Shown: positions 1 to 5,046 of the stretch, piece by piece
Position numbering within the stretch: position 1 is the stretch's first letter
Layout: every line of letters begins with the position of its first letter
Assembly (NCBI GenBank): GCA_023428915.1
Contig: JAEYWL010000061.1
Span: 1 to 5,133, forward strand
Source: Verrucomicrobiota bacterium
GTDB taxonomy: Bacteria; Chlamydiota; Chlamydiia; Chlamydiales; JAEYWL01
Direction: 5' to 3'
Length of the DNA: 5,133 nucleotides
The notes under the pieces: generated by a model
What the model was told of the DNA's origin: nothing
Database searches by the model: none
What the model saw: the letters and a program-made list of their open reading frames with translations, nothing else
Made by a program: the position numbers and the translations under genes

Positions 1-2
1 CC

Positions 3-22
3 ATGTTCGACTTGTCGAACAT
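3..22. repeat. 20-bp palindrome, left copy of an inverted pair
   Basis: The arms ATGTTCGAC (3-11) and GTCGAACAT (14-22) are perfect inverted repeats around a TT centre. The reverse complement of the whole 20-mer occurs exactly at 97-116. It could be an operator, a recombination site, or the end of a small element; the sequence does not decide between these. Confidence 0.75.
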
Positions 23-90
23 ATTCGGAAATCACAAATAGATACTAGAGAAGAGTTTAAATATTTATGCAATAACATTTTAACAGGCAA

Positions 91-119
91 TTGTTTATGT
101 TCGACAAGTCGAACATAAT
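91..119 (+). promoter_or_regulatory. weak promoter-like pair around a palindrome
   Basis: TTGTTT at 91-96 and CATAAT at 114-119 are separated by exactly 17 nt. The -10 box matches the sigma-70 consensus at five of six positions, the -35 box at only three. The spacer is almost entirely the palindrome at 97-116, the layout of a repressor operator. No convincing gene follows; a transcript would run through hairpins to 306-334. This may be chance in AT-rich DNA. Confidence 0.2.
97..116. repeat. 20-bp palindrome, right copy of an inverted pair
   Basis: The arms ATGTTCGAC (97-105) and GTCGAACAT (108-116) flank an AA centre, so this copy is the exact reverse complement of 3-22. The two copies are 94 bp apart start to start, close to nine helical turns, and enclose 74 bp of AT-rich DNA. 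The palindrome also fills most of the spacer of the weak promoter-like pair at 91-119. Confidence 0.75.
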
Positions 120-123
120 GAAA

Positions 124-141
124 GCTGCGACGAGTCGCAGC
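124..141. repeat. 18-nt perfect hairpin
   Basis: The arms GCTGCGAC (124-131) and GTCGCAGC (134-141) enclose GA. The stem is GC-rich but no T-run follows on either strand, so it is not a standard intrinsic terminator. It shares the CGAC-loop-GTCG core with the palindromes at 3-22, 97-116 and 306-334, while the outer stem bases differ in a compensatory way. Confidence 0.65.
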
Positions 142-270
142 ACTCCAAATTACTCTTAAGCTGATGACATTAGGCTTACGGCTGTGACTACATGCCTTTG
201 CCGCTTTGAAGGCGCTTAAATGGACAAACGAGCTTAAAGACACCATGGATCTTATGGACTTAATGAACTA

Positions 271-296
271 AGACACTGATTGCGCAATCAGGGTCT
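271..296. repeat. 26-nt hairpin with 16-bp perfect palindrome
   Basis: Positions 276-291 form a perfect palindrome centred on GCGC. Beyond one A/G mismatch (275/292) the pairing resumes as AGAC (271-274) with GTCT (293-296). It is not followed by a T-run on either strand. It starts at the stop codon of a short open stretch (188-271) and lies ten bases from the next hairpin, so it could be part of a double terminator or simply one of this region's palindromes. Confidence 0.6.
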
Positions 297-305
297 AAGA
301 CGTGG

Positions 306-334
306 AGAAAGCGGCGACAAAGTCGCCGCTTTCT
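306..334 (-). terminator. probable intrinsic terminator of the minus-strand repeat-protein gene
   Basis: There is a 13-bp perfect stem: 306-318 pairs with 322-334 around a three-base AAA loop. The stem core GCGGCGAC/GTCGCCGC is GC-rich and is flanked by AGAAA on one side and TTTCT on the other, so it reads as a weak bidirectional terminator. On the minus strand it lies about 48 nt after the stop of the gene at 382-1008, the expected place for its terminator. The T-tract is short, hence moderate confidence. Confidence 0.5.
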
Positions 335-381
335 AAGAGAGATACACAACTGCAAAACATGCAGTTTAAGCAACAATAAGC

Positions 382-1008
382 TTAGACAGTAGTTACATTT
401 AATGCGTCGCTGCCAGCCTCAAGTAATGGCAATGTTTCGTTTACGCTGACCGTATCATTTAAGGGCAATGTGACATTCAGTAGTGGCAATGTTTCATTTG
501 CGCTGCCAGCCTCAAGTAATGGCAATGTTTCGTTTACGCTGATTGTATCATTTAAGGGCAATGTGACATTCAGTAGTGGCAGCGTGTCATTTGCGCTGAC
601 TGTATTGTTCAAGGGCAATGTGCCATTGGAACCGCTACCGCCACCTGGAGGAAGATCAGGGCCATTTCCTAAGAAGTTGTAAGCAAACGCAAAGCCAGGG
701 ATCACCACCATCAAAGCGATCATGGCACAAGTGCCTGCACGCTTCCAGTTGAAGCCTTCCTTCGGAGCTGGTTCATCCTTGGGTTGTTCCTGTACGCGAT
801 CCTTAAAGAACCACTTAGCATCGGCTACTGCCAATAAAGTACCCAAACCAGGGAGAGCCAAAAATTCAACGGCACCTAGAACAGCACGGCAAATGCGGGC
901 TATTAGGGAGCTGTCTTTGTCTTGCCAGGCTAATTTGATGTTCTCAACACCAACTTGCATGTTATAGATGAGGAAATTTTTAGCACTGATAGAGTGAACT
1001 GAATCCAT
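382..1008 (-). CDS. hypothetical membrane protein with N-x-T-rich tandem repeat tail (208 aa)
   Basis: I do not recognise this protein. ATG at 1008 is preferred because AAGAAGG (1014-1020) sits five bases upstream; a TTG at 1026 would add six residues but lacks such a site. Residues 1-43 are mixed polar. Two hydrophobic segments (about 43-64 and 91-113) flank a charged loop rich in K, E and P, and resemble a membrane hairpin. After a PPGGGSGSNG linker (120-129) the tail consists of a partial repeat and two 31-residue copies (138-168 and 169-199) that differ at only two residues. The tail carries 11 N-x-T triplets and no K, R or H after residue 113, which suggests it lies outside the cytoplasm. 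The gene runs divergently from recR behind a long inverted repeat. A secreted inclusion-membrane (Inc-like) protein is possible from the two-segment layout, but this is inference. Confidence 0.75.
   Translation of the reverse strand: MDSVHSISAKNFLIYNMQVGVENIKLAWQDKDSSLIARICRAVLGAVEFLALPGLGTLLAVADAKWFFKDRVQEQPKDEPAPKEGFNWKRAGTCAMIALMVVIPGFAFAYNFLGNGPDLPPGGGSGSNGTLPLNNTVSANDTLPLLNVTLPLNDTISVNETLPLLEAGSANETLPLLNVTLPLNDTVSVNETLPLLEAGSDALNVTTV
408..598. repeat. 93-bp tandem repeat, two copies, within the repeat-protein gene
   Basis: Copies at 408-500 and 501-593 match at 88 of 93 positions, with differences clustered at two spots; the match runs a few bases further into a partial third unit. The period is 31 codons, so gain or loss of a unit keeps the reading frame. 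In the gene's frame the units encode residues 138-168 and 169-199. High nucleotide identity points to recent duplication or ongoing homogenisation. Confidence 0.9.
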
Positions 1009-1013
1009 AAAAA

Positions 1014-1020
1014 CCTTCTT
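1014..1020 (-). promoter_or_regulatory. ribosome binding site deciding the start of the minus-strand gene
   Basis: On the minus strand AAGAAGG is followed by five T and then ATG at 1008. The purine run and spacing fit a Shine-Dalgarno site, and this is why the ATG is chosen over the in-frame TTG at 1026. Confidence 0.6.
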
Positions 1021-1039
1021 GCTCAATTGACTTTTTCGT

Positions 1040-1061
1040 GAGAAACAACTATTGTTTTCTC
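1040..1061. repeat. short bulged inverted repeat in the leader of the minus-strand gene
   Basis: GAGAAACAA (1040-1048) pairs with TTGTTTTCTC (1052-1061) around CTA, with one bulged base. It lies 32 bp upstream of the minus-strand ATG, in the probable leader or promoter region, and could be a regulator site. It is AT-rich and may be incidental. Confidence 0.35.
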
Positions 1062-1074
1062 GACATTATCCTTA

Positions 1075-1249
1075 AAACTCGACTTGCTACCTTCTAAGAG
1101 TCAGATTCGAGTTCTTTTCTCTCTAAGAGCCCGCACGAAGCCTTGAAAATCAGTGGGTCATATTAATAATATGGCCCACTGATTTTTGCGGGCTCTTAGA
1201 GAGAAAAAACTTTCGAATATGACTTATTATAAGGTAGCAAGTCGGGTTT
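1075..1249. repeat. long nested inverted repeat (about 175 bp), possible MITE-like element
   Basis: Three blocks pair in nested order. The outer arms 1075-1093 and 1231-1249 match over 19 bp with one T/G difference. The middle arms 1115-1134 and 1188-1207 match perfectly over 20 bp. The inner arms 1146-1165 and 1167-1186 match over 20 bp with one T/G difference. Both imperfect positions would still pair as G-U in RNA. Between outer and middle arms, 1100-1110 pairs with 1213-1223 at ten of eleven positions. An unpaired CGAAGCCTTG-like bulge lies at 1135-1145. No clear target-site duplication is visible, although TTAA occurs close to each end. It sits upstream of two divergent genes, so a convergent-gene terminator role does not apply. 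A decayed miniature transposable element or a strong cruciform are the main options. Confidence 0.85.
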
Positions 1250-1259
1250 AAAATAACGT

Positions 1260-1287
1260 TTGAGAGGATAAAACTTTACTTTATTTT
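1260..1287 (+). promoter_or_regulatory. possible recR promoter
   Basis: TTGAGA (1260-1265; five of six to the -35 consensus) is followed after 16 nt by TATTTT (1282-1287; four of six to the -10 consensus). A start near 1294 would leave a leader of only about ten bases before the ATG at 1305, which would fit the lack of a Shine-Dalgarno site there. The region is AT-rich, so the match could be chance. Confidence 0.3.
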
Positions 1288-1304
1288 AAGTCAAATAATT
1301 AGCC

Positions 1305-1904
1305 ATGCTGAAATATCCCGGCGCACTTCTAAAATTAATCGAACAATTAAAAAAATTGCCGGGAGTAGGCACAAAGAGCGCAGAGCGCTTCGCTTTCCAT
1401 TTGCTAGAAGAAACGCCCCACGAGCTTCTGCAGTTAGCCAATTCCCTGGCGCATTTAAAGGAACGTATTAAACAGTGCCCGGAATGCGGCTGCCTGATGG
1501 AGGGAGAAAATTGCACTTACTGCCGTTCGCCGCAGAGGGATAATTCTCTTTTGTGCATTCTCGCTTATCCTAAGGAAGTCTACGTTATAGAAGAAACGCG
1601 TGAATTTAAAGGTCTTTATCATGTGCTAGGCGGATTGCTCTCTCCTCTTGAAAGCCGCGGCACAGACAAATTATCTATAGAAAAGCTTCTTCACAGAATC
1701 AATGCCCTCGCTATCAAAGAGGTTATAATTGCCCTAGATTCCACCGTTGAAGGAGACACCACTGCCCTTTATTTGAAGCAGCTGCTGGCAGAATACCCCG
1801 TCAAAGTGTCCCGTTTAGCATTTGGTTTGCCTATGGGCAGCTCTCTTGATTACGTCGACGGCGGCACATTAGCTAAAGCCCTCATGGGCCGTCAAAAATT
1901 TTAA
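1305..1904 (+). CDS. recR: recombination mediator protein RecR (199 aa)
   Basis: RecR works with RecO (and RecF) in the cytoplasm to load RecA on SSB-coated single-stranded DNA during gap repair. The length, 199 aa, is normal for the family. The domains are visible in order: an N-terminal helix-hairpin-helix around LPGVGTKSAERFAFHLL (18-34), a four-cysteine zinc finger (C58, C61, C70, C73), then a Toprim domain starting near residue 80 with the conserved EE pair in VIEETREFKGLYHVLGG (94-110). The TVEGDTTA stretch (147-154) and the C-terminal LAFGLPMGSSLDYVDGGTL (171-189) are family signatures. The ATG at 1305 gives the expected MLKYPGAL-type start; no clear Shine-Dalgarno site precedes it. 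It is the first gene of the conserved plus-strand cluster and is separated from bamA by 88 bp. Confidence 0.97.
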   Translation: MLKYPGALLKLIEQLKKLPGVGTKSAERFAFHLLEETPHELLQLANSLAHLKERIKQCPECGCLMEGENCTYCRSPQRDNSLLCILAYPKEVYVIEETREFKGLYHVLGGLLSPLESRGTDKLSIEKLLHRINALAIKEVIIALDSTVEGDTTALYLKQLLAEYPVKVSRLAFGLPMGSSLDYVDGGTLAKALMGRQKF

Positions 1905-1925
1905 CTCCAAACCCATCCTACCTGA

Positions 1926-1954
1926 TTGCATTAATCCAATGGATTGGATATGAT
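1926..1954 (+). promoter_or_regulatory. possible bamA promoter with palindrome in the spacer
   Basis: TTGCAT (1926-1931) and TATGAT (1949-1954; five of six to the -10 consensus) are spaced by 17 nt. The spacer is filled by a perfect inverted repeat, ATCCAAT-GG-ATTGGAT (1934-1949), which overlaps the first base of the -10 box. The -35 box is poor (three of six). Placement in the only sizeable gap of the cluster supports a separate bamA-skp-lpxD transcript, possibly under an activator or repressor. Confidence 0.35.
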
Positions 1955-1992
1955 CGACTACTTTTTAACGCGATACTCTGATTAGAGGTGCC

Positions 1993-4359
1993 ATGCTTAC
2001 CTGTATCCACCAGTTTCTCCAACGAGTTTTTCTGCTATCCATCATCATTTCCGCTCCGCTTTTCGGGCAAATCTTGCAATACGACGAGATGGTAGTAGAG
2101 CAGATCGAAATTGAAGTTATGAATATGCCTTCAGGCTCTATATACGACACAGGTGCCGTCTGTAATCGGATTGTCACTAAAGAAGGAAACCTTTTTTCAC
2201 ATATTGATTTTGATAGCGACCTGAAAATCCTGGCCATTGAGTTTGACCGCATAGAACCATGTGTAGAAACGGTTGACGATGGTATTTTTATTAAATTAAA
2301 AGTCTGGTTAAAACCCACTATCCGCACAGTTACCTGGGCGGGCAATTTTTGCTACAAATGCGACAAGCTGGAAAAAGAAAGCGGCATATGTGCAGGCAGT
2401 ATTTTCGACCGCCTGGAATTCAATAAATGCTTTCACAAGCTCAAAGGCTTTTATGTAAAGAATGGCTATTTTGAGGCGGAACTCGATTATGACATTCAGC
2501 AAGACTGCGTCAGCAATAATGTGGATATCGTTATTACCATTACCGAAGGCCGCTGCGGTAAAATCAAAGACATCTGCTTCCACAACTTTACCGAATGCGA
2601 AGAAGAAGAGATCATGGATCTCATCCTCACCAAGAAATACAACATTTTCACCAGCTGGCTTTCCCACGAAGGGATTTATAATGAAGAAGTGATGCTGCAC
2701 GACCAGTTTCAAATGGTGAATTTCCTGCAGAATGAAGGTTATGCAGACGTAAAAGTGGACTTCGAGATTGATGATGCCACCTGCGCCAACCGGATTATAG
2801 TCCATATTTTCGCCGACAAGGGAGAGCGGTACTATTTTGGCCCTGTCACCTTTAAAGGCAATTGCATCTTTTCCGATGAGCAAATTTGGAATCAGTTTGA
2901 ATTTGAAGAGGGAGACGCATTCTCTCCGGACGACTTACGCCAAACCGCAGCTAATATTTCCGAACTCTACGGCTGCCATGGTTATATCGATGCCATTGTG
3001 GACTATGAACCCAAGCTTGAAGGCGACTGTCCGATTTACTCTGTACATTTTGAAATTGATGAGGGGGAACAGTACCGTGTCGGCCTTATTAAGGTACTCG
3101 GCAACTGCTCAACTCAAACCAACGTGATCCTTCATGAATGCCTATTGATCCCGGGAGAAGTCTTTAACACGGTAAAGCTCAAAAAGACAGAAGAGAAGCT
3201 GCGCAATATCGGCTACTTCAGCACTGTAAACGTCTATGCTGTCCGGGGAGATGACGAGAGCTGCTTGGGCGAAAATTACCGCGATGTCCACATCGAAGTT
3301 GATGAAACCTCCACCGGTAAGTTTTCAGCCTTTTTCGGTTTTAGCAACGTGGAAAACTTTTTTGGCGGCGCTACCATCAGCGAAAACAACTTTAACTGGC
3401 GCGGCCTTTCCAGAGTATGGGATGAAGGGTATCAGGCTTTAAGAGGCGGTGGAGAATATGCTTATATCTCTACTTCAATTGGTGCAAAGAGCCGTAAATA
3501 TTCCCTCTCCTGGACCAAGCCGTGGTTTATGGACACGCCATGGGTAGTTGGCTTTGACCTGGATCAAACCAACATCCGCTATATCTCCAGCGACTACGAC
3601 ATTAATTCATGGGGCATTAACCTGCACGCTGAATATCGCCTCAATGCTTTTTGGCGTTTTGGCTGGCATTATCGCTTAAGAAACGCCGTTGTTCACGTTG
3701 AAAATGATGAAGAGGTCAACTCGGCGCAGCTCGACAAAGAAGCCCACAATAAAGCGCTGGTTTCAGCCAGCGGCATCTCCTTTGTATTTGATTCTACCGA
3801 TCATCCTCAAAGGCCGCGCGAAGGTTTTCGCTCCAGGATCCTGTTTGAATATGCCGGTTTGGGCGGCGATGCCACATTCTTTTCTACAGCCTATATAAAT
3901 ACCCTCTATGTACCTGTCACTAAAAAAGGGTGCTTAAAATTTAGAGGCGACCTAAAGTTTCTCTTCCCGGTATTTAGTTCAAATTATGCTAACATGCCTA
4001 TTGATGAACGCCTCTTTTTAGGCGGCGACGATACCGTCCGCGGATTCAGGCCTTATGCTCTCGGCCCTAAATTTCAAAACACTAATGACCCTCGCGGCGG
4101 TCTGTCCATGAACCTGCTATCAGCGGAATACGTCCATAAATTCTTTAAAAGATTAGATGGATTTGTTTTCATGGATGCTGGTAATCTGTCTAAAAAAGAA
4201 TGGGATGTGGGGCACTTAAAAGCATCGGCTGGTTTCGGCGTACGGTTTTCTATTTTTGCCGGAACCCCTCCTGTGACAGTGGGTATGGGTTTTCCCTTTA
4301 ACCCGCGCCATAAAAGCGATGTAAAAAGGTTCTTCTTTTCCTTGGGAGGAAATTTCTAA
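1993..4359 (+). CDS. bamA: outer membrane protein assembly factor BamA (Omp85), 788 aa
   Basis: BamA is the core of the machinery that folds and inserts beta-barrel proteins into the outer membrane. Residues 1-25 look like a signal peptide with a hydrophobic core (FLLSIIISAPLFG). Five POTRA domains follow at roughly 34-108, 109-186, 187-277, 279-358 and 360-437, then a C-terminal barrel from about 440. The barrel has the hallmark VRGF of loop 6 (682-685) preceded by a GGDDT turn, and ends in an aromatic beta-signal (FFSLGGNF). The length is typical of the family. GAGGTG (1985-1990) just upstream serves as ribosome binding site. Odd feature: 17 cysteines lie between residues 57 and 424, placed at similar positions in successive POTRA domains, whereas the barrel has only C647. 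Skp, encoded 26 bp downstream, delivers its substrates. Confidence 0.96.
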   Translation: MLTCIHQFLQRVFLLSIIISAPLFGQILQYDEMVVEQIEIEVMNMPSGSIYDTGAVCNRIVTKEGNLFSHIDFDSDLKILAIEFDRIEPCVETVDDGIFIKLKVWLKPTIRTVTWAGNFCYKCDKLEKESGICAGSIFDRLEFNKCFHKLKGFYVKNGYFEAELDYDIQQDCVSNNVDIVITITEGRCGKIKDICFHNFTECEEEEIMDLILTKKYNIFTSWLSHEGIYNEEVMLHDQFQMVNFLQNEGYADVKVDFEIDDATCANRIIVHIFADKGERYYFGPVTFKGNCIFSDEQIWNQFEFEEGDAFSPDDLRQTAANISELYGCHGYIDAIVDYEPKLEGDCPIYSVHFEIDEGEQYRVGLIKVLGNCSTQTNVILHECLLIPGEVFNTVKLKKTEEKLRNIGYFSTVNVYAVRGDDESCLGENYRDVHIEVDETSTGKFSAFFGFSNVENFFGGATISENNFNWRGLSRVWDEGYQALRGGGEYAYISTSIGAKSRKYSLSWTKPWFMDTPWVVGFDLDQTNIRYISSDYDINSWGINLHAEYRLNAFWRFGWHYRLRNAVVHVENDEEVNSAQLDKEAHNKALVSASGISFVFDSTDHPQRPREGFRSRILFEYAGLGGDATFFSTAYINTLYVPVTKKGCLKFRGDLKFLFPVFSSNYANMPIDERLFLGGDDTVRGFRPYALGPKFQNTNDPRGGLSMNLLSAEYVHKFFKRLDGFVFMDAGNLSKKEWDVGHLKASAGFGVRFSIFAGTPPVTVGMGFPFNPRHKSDVKRFFFSLGGNF

Positions 4360-4374
4360 TTTTCGCAAAAATTT

Positions 4375-4380
4375 AGGAGA
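4375..4380 (+). promoter_or_regulatory. strong ribosome binding site of skp
   Basis: AGGAGA lies five bases before the ATG at 4386, in the 26-bp gap after bamA. It is the best Shine-Dalgarno match in the window and suggests that skp is translated efficiently and independently of bamA. No terminator or promoter is seen in the gap, so the two genes probably share a transcript. Confidence 0.7.
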
Positions 4381-4385
4381 CTTAC

Positions 4386-5045
4386 ATGAAAACATTATCT
4401 AAAGCGACCAAGAGGCTCTGCCTAAGCCTGATTCCCTTTGCTTGCTTGTCTTTTGCCTCTTTGCAAGCAGCCGACACAGCTAATCATCCACCGGCGAAAG
4501 TGGCTGTTGTCAATTTCAAATATTGCGTTGAGCATTCAAAGATTGGCCAGCAAGAGCAATCTACATTTGATATGATCAAAAAACAAATGGAAACTAGCTT
4601 AGAAGAGCGTGAAAAAGCTTTCAAAGAAAAGCGCAAACCTTATGATGAGCTAAAAGCAAAACTGGAAGATGAAGATTATGTCGATGGCTTAACGCCTGAA
4701 GCTGAAAAAGAGATGCACGCAAAGTTAGAAGGGTTGACCCGCGACCTTACCCAAATGCAGCTGCAAGTGCAAGAGCTGCAGCAGCAGTATTTGCAAGCCC
4801 TGCAGCAAGCCAACCTCAAAATCATTCAAAAACTGGCCGAAACAGTATCTACAGCTTCTGAAAAAGTAGCTAAAGATATGCAATTCGATTTCGTTTTGAA
4901 TGAAGACAGCTGCTTCTATTATAAATCCGATTTTGAGATTTCTAAACAAGTAGTGGCAGAGATGGACAGCCTCTATGAGAAAGAGTTAAAAGATCTCATG
5001 CAAAAGCAGCCGGCAGGCCAGCTCCCAACAAAAGGCAACTGGTAA
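4386..5045 (+). CDS. skp: periplasmic chaperone Skp/OmpH family (219 aa)
   Basis: Skp trimers hold unfolded outer-membrane proteins in the periplasm and hand them to BamA. Residues 1-28 form a clear Sec signal peptide (basic MKTLSKATKR start, hydrophobic core, likely cut at LQA|AD). The start of the mature domain, VAVVNFKYCVEHSKIGQQ, matches the OmpH beginning (VAVVD...). The long charged helix (about 55-95), the turn near DGLTPEAE, and the returning Q-rich helix (about 105-165) form the coiled-coil tentacle. FDFVLNEDSCFYYKSDFEIS (168-187) is the family's closing beta segment. Compared with about 160 aa in E. coli it is long, partly because of a C-terminal tail ending QLPTKGNW. The mature part has two cysteines (C47, C176). 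It follows bamA by 26 bp and precedes lpxD by 1 bp. Confidence 0.93.
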   Translation: MKTLSKATKRLCLSLIPFACLSFASLQAADTANHPPAKVAVVNFKYCVEHSKIGQQEQSTFDMIKKQMETSLEEREKAFKEKRKPYDELKAKLEDEDYVDGLTPEAEKEMHAKLEGLTRDLTQMQLQVQELQQQYLQALQQANLKIIQKLAETVSTASEKVAKDMQFDFVLNEDSCFYYKSDFEISKQVVAEMDSLYEKELKDLMQKQPAGQLPTKGNW

Positions 5046-5046
5046 T

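Larger units (their letters stand above)
1..381. other. gene-free region rich in palindromes
   Basis: I see no supportable gene in this stretch. It holds five hairpins or palindromes (3-22, 97-116, 124-141, 271-296, 306-334), a weak promoter-like pair at 91-119 and an AT-rich interval at 23-96. A short plus-strand open stretch ends at 271 with a nine-base repeat reading MDLMDLMN and could be the tail of a decayed gene. A minus-strand frame is open from 267 to the window edge but has no ribosome binding site and no recognisable protein character. No tRNA or rRNA is visible. Confidence 0.5.

Noticed and set aside
1..267. Minus-strand frame without a stop from 267 to the window edge, with an ATG at 246 (82 codons)
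   Set aside because: No ribosome binding site precedes the ATG, the frame crosses three palindromes, and the translation (rich in S, R and H with no domain-like pattern) does not resemble a protein I know. It cannot be excluded without sequence further left.
350..364. CTGCA/TGCAG small hairpin after the repeat-protein stop
   Set aside because: A five-base stem with a five-base AT-rich loop and no T-run is too weak to call a terminator; 306-334 is much better.
470..682. Plus-strand open frame over the tandem repeat (70 codons)
   Set aside because: It is the antisense reading of the repeat array. The minus-strand frame is three times longer, has a good ribosome binding site and a sensible membrane-protein layout.
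1075..1249. Reading the long inverted repeat as a shared transcription terminator
   Set aside because: The flanking genes diverge from it, so neither ends there. Only blocking of read-through would remain as a terminator-like role.
1072..1251. TTAA at both ends of the inverted repeat as a target-site duplication
   Set aside because: TTAA is itself palindromic and overlaps the repeat arms, and the symmetry axis of the arms does not agree with an element bounded exactly by these two sites.
2308..2883. Minus-strand open frame of 191 codons inside bamA
   Set aside because: It is fully antisense to POTRA-coding sequence that is clearly real, and has no ribosome binding site or recognisable domain. 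It is a shadow of bamA codon composition.
4400..4450. Skp homologue as a lipoprotein
   Set aside because: C20 is preceded by PFA, which does not fit a lipobox, whereas LQA|AD at 26-30 is a normal signal peptidase I site.
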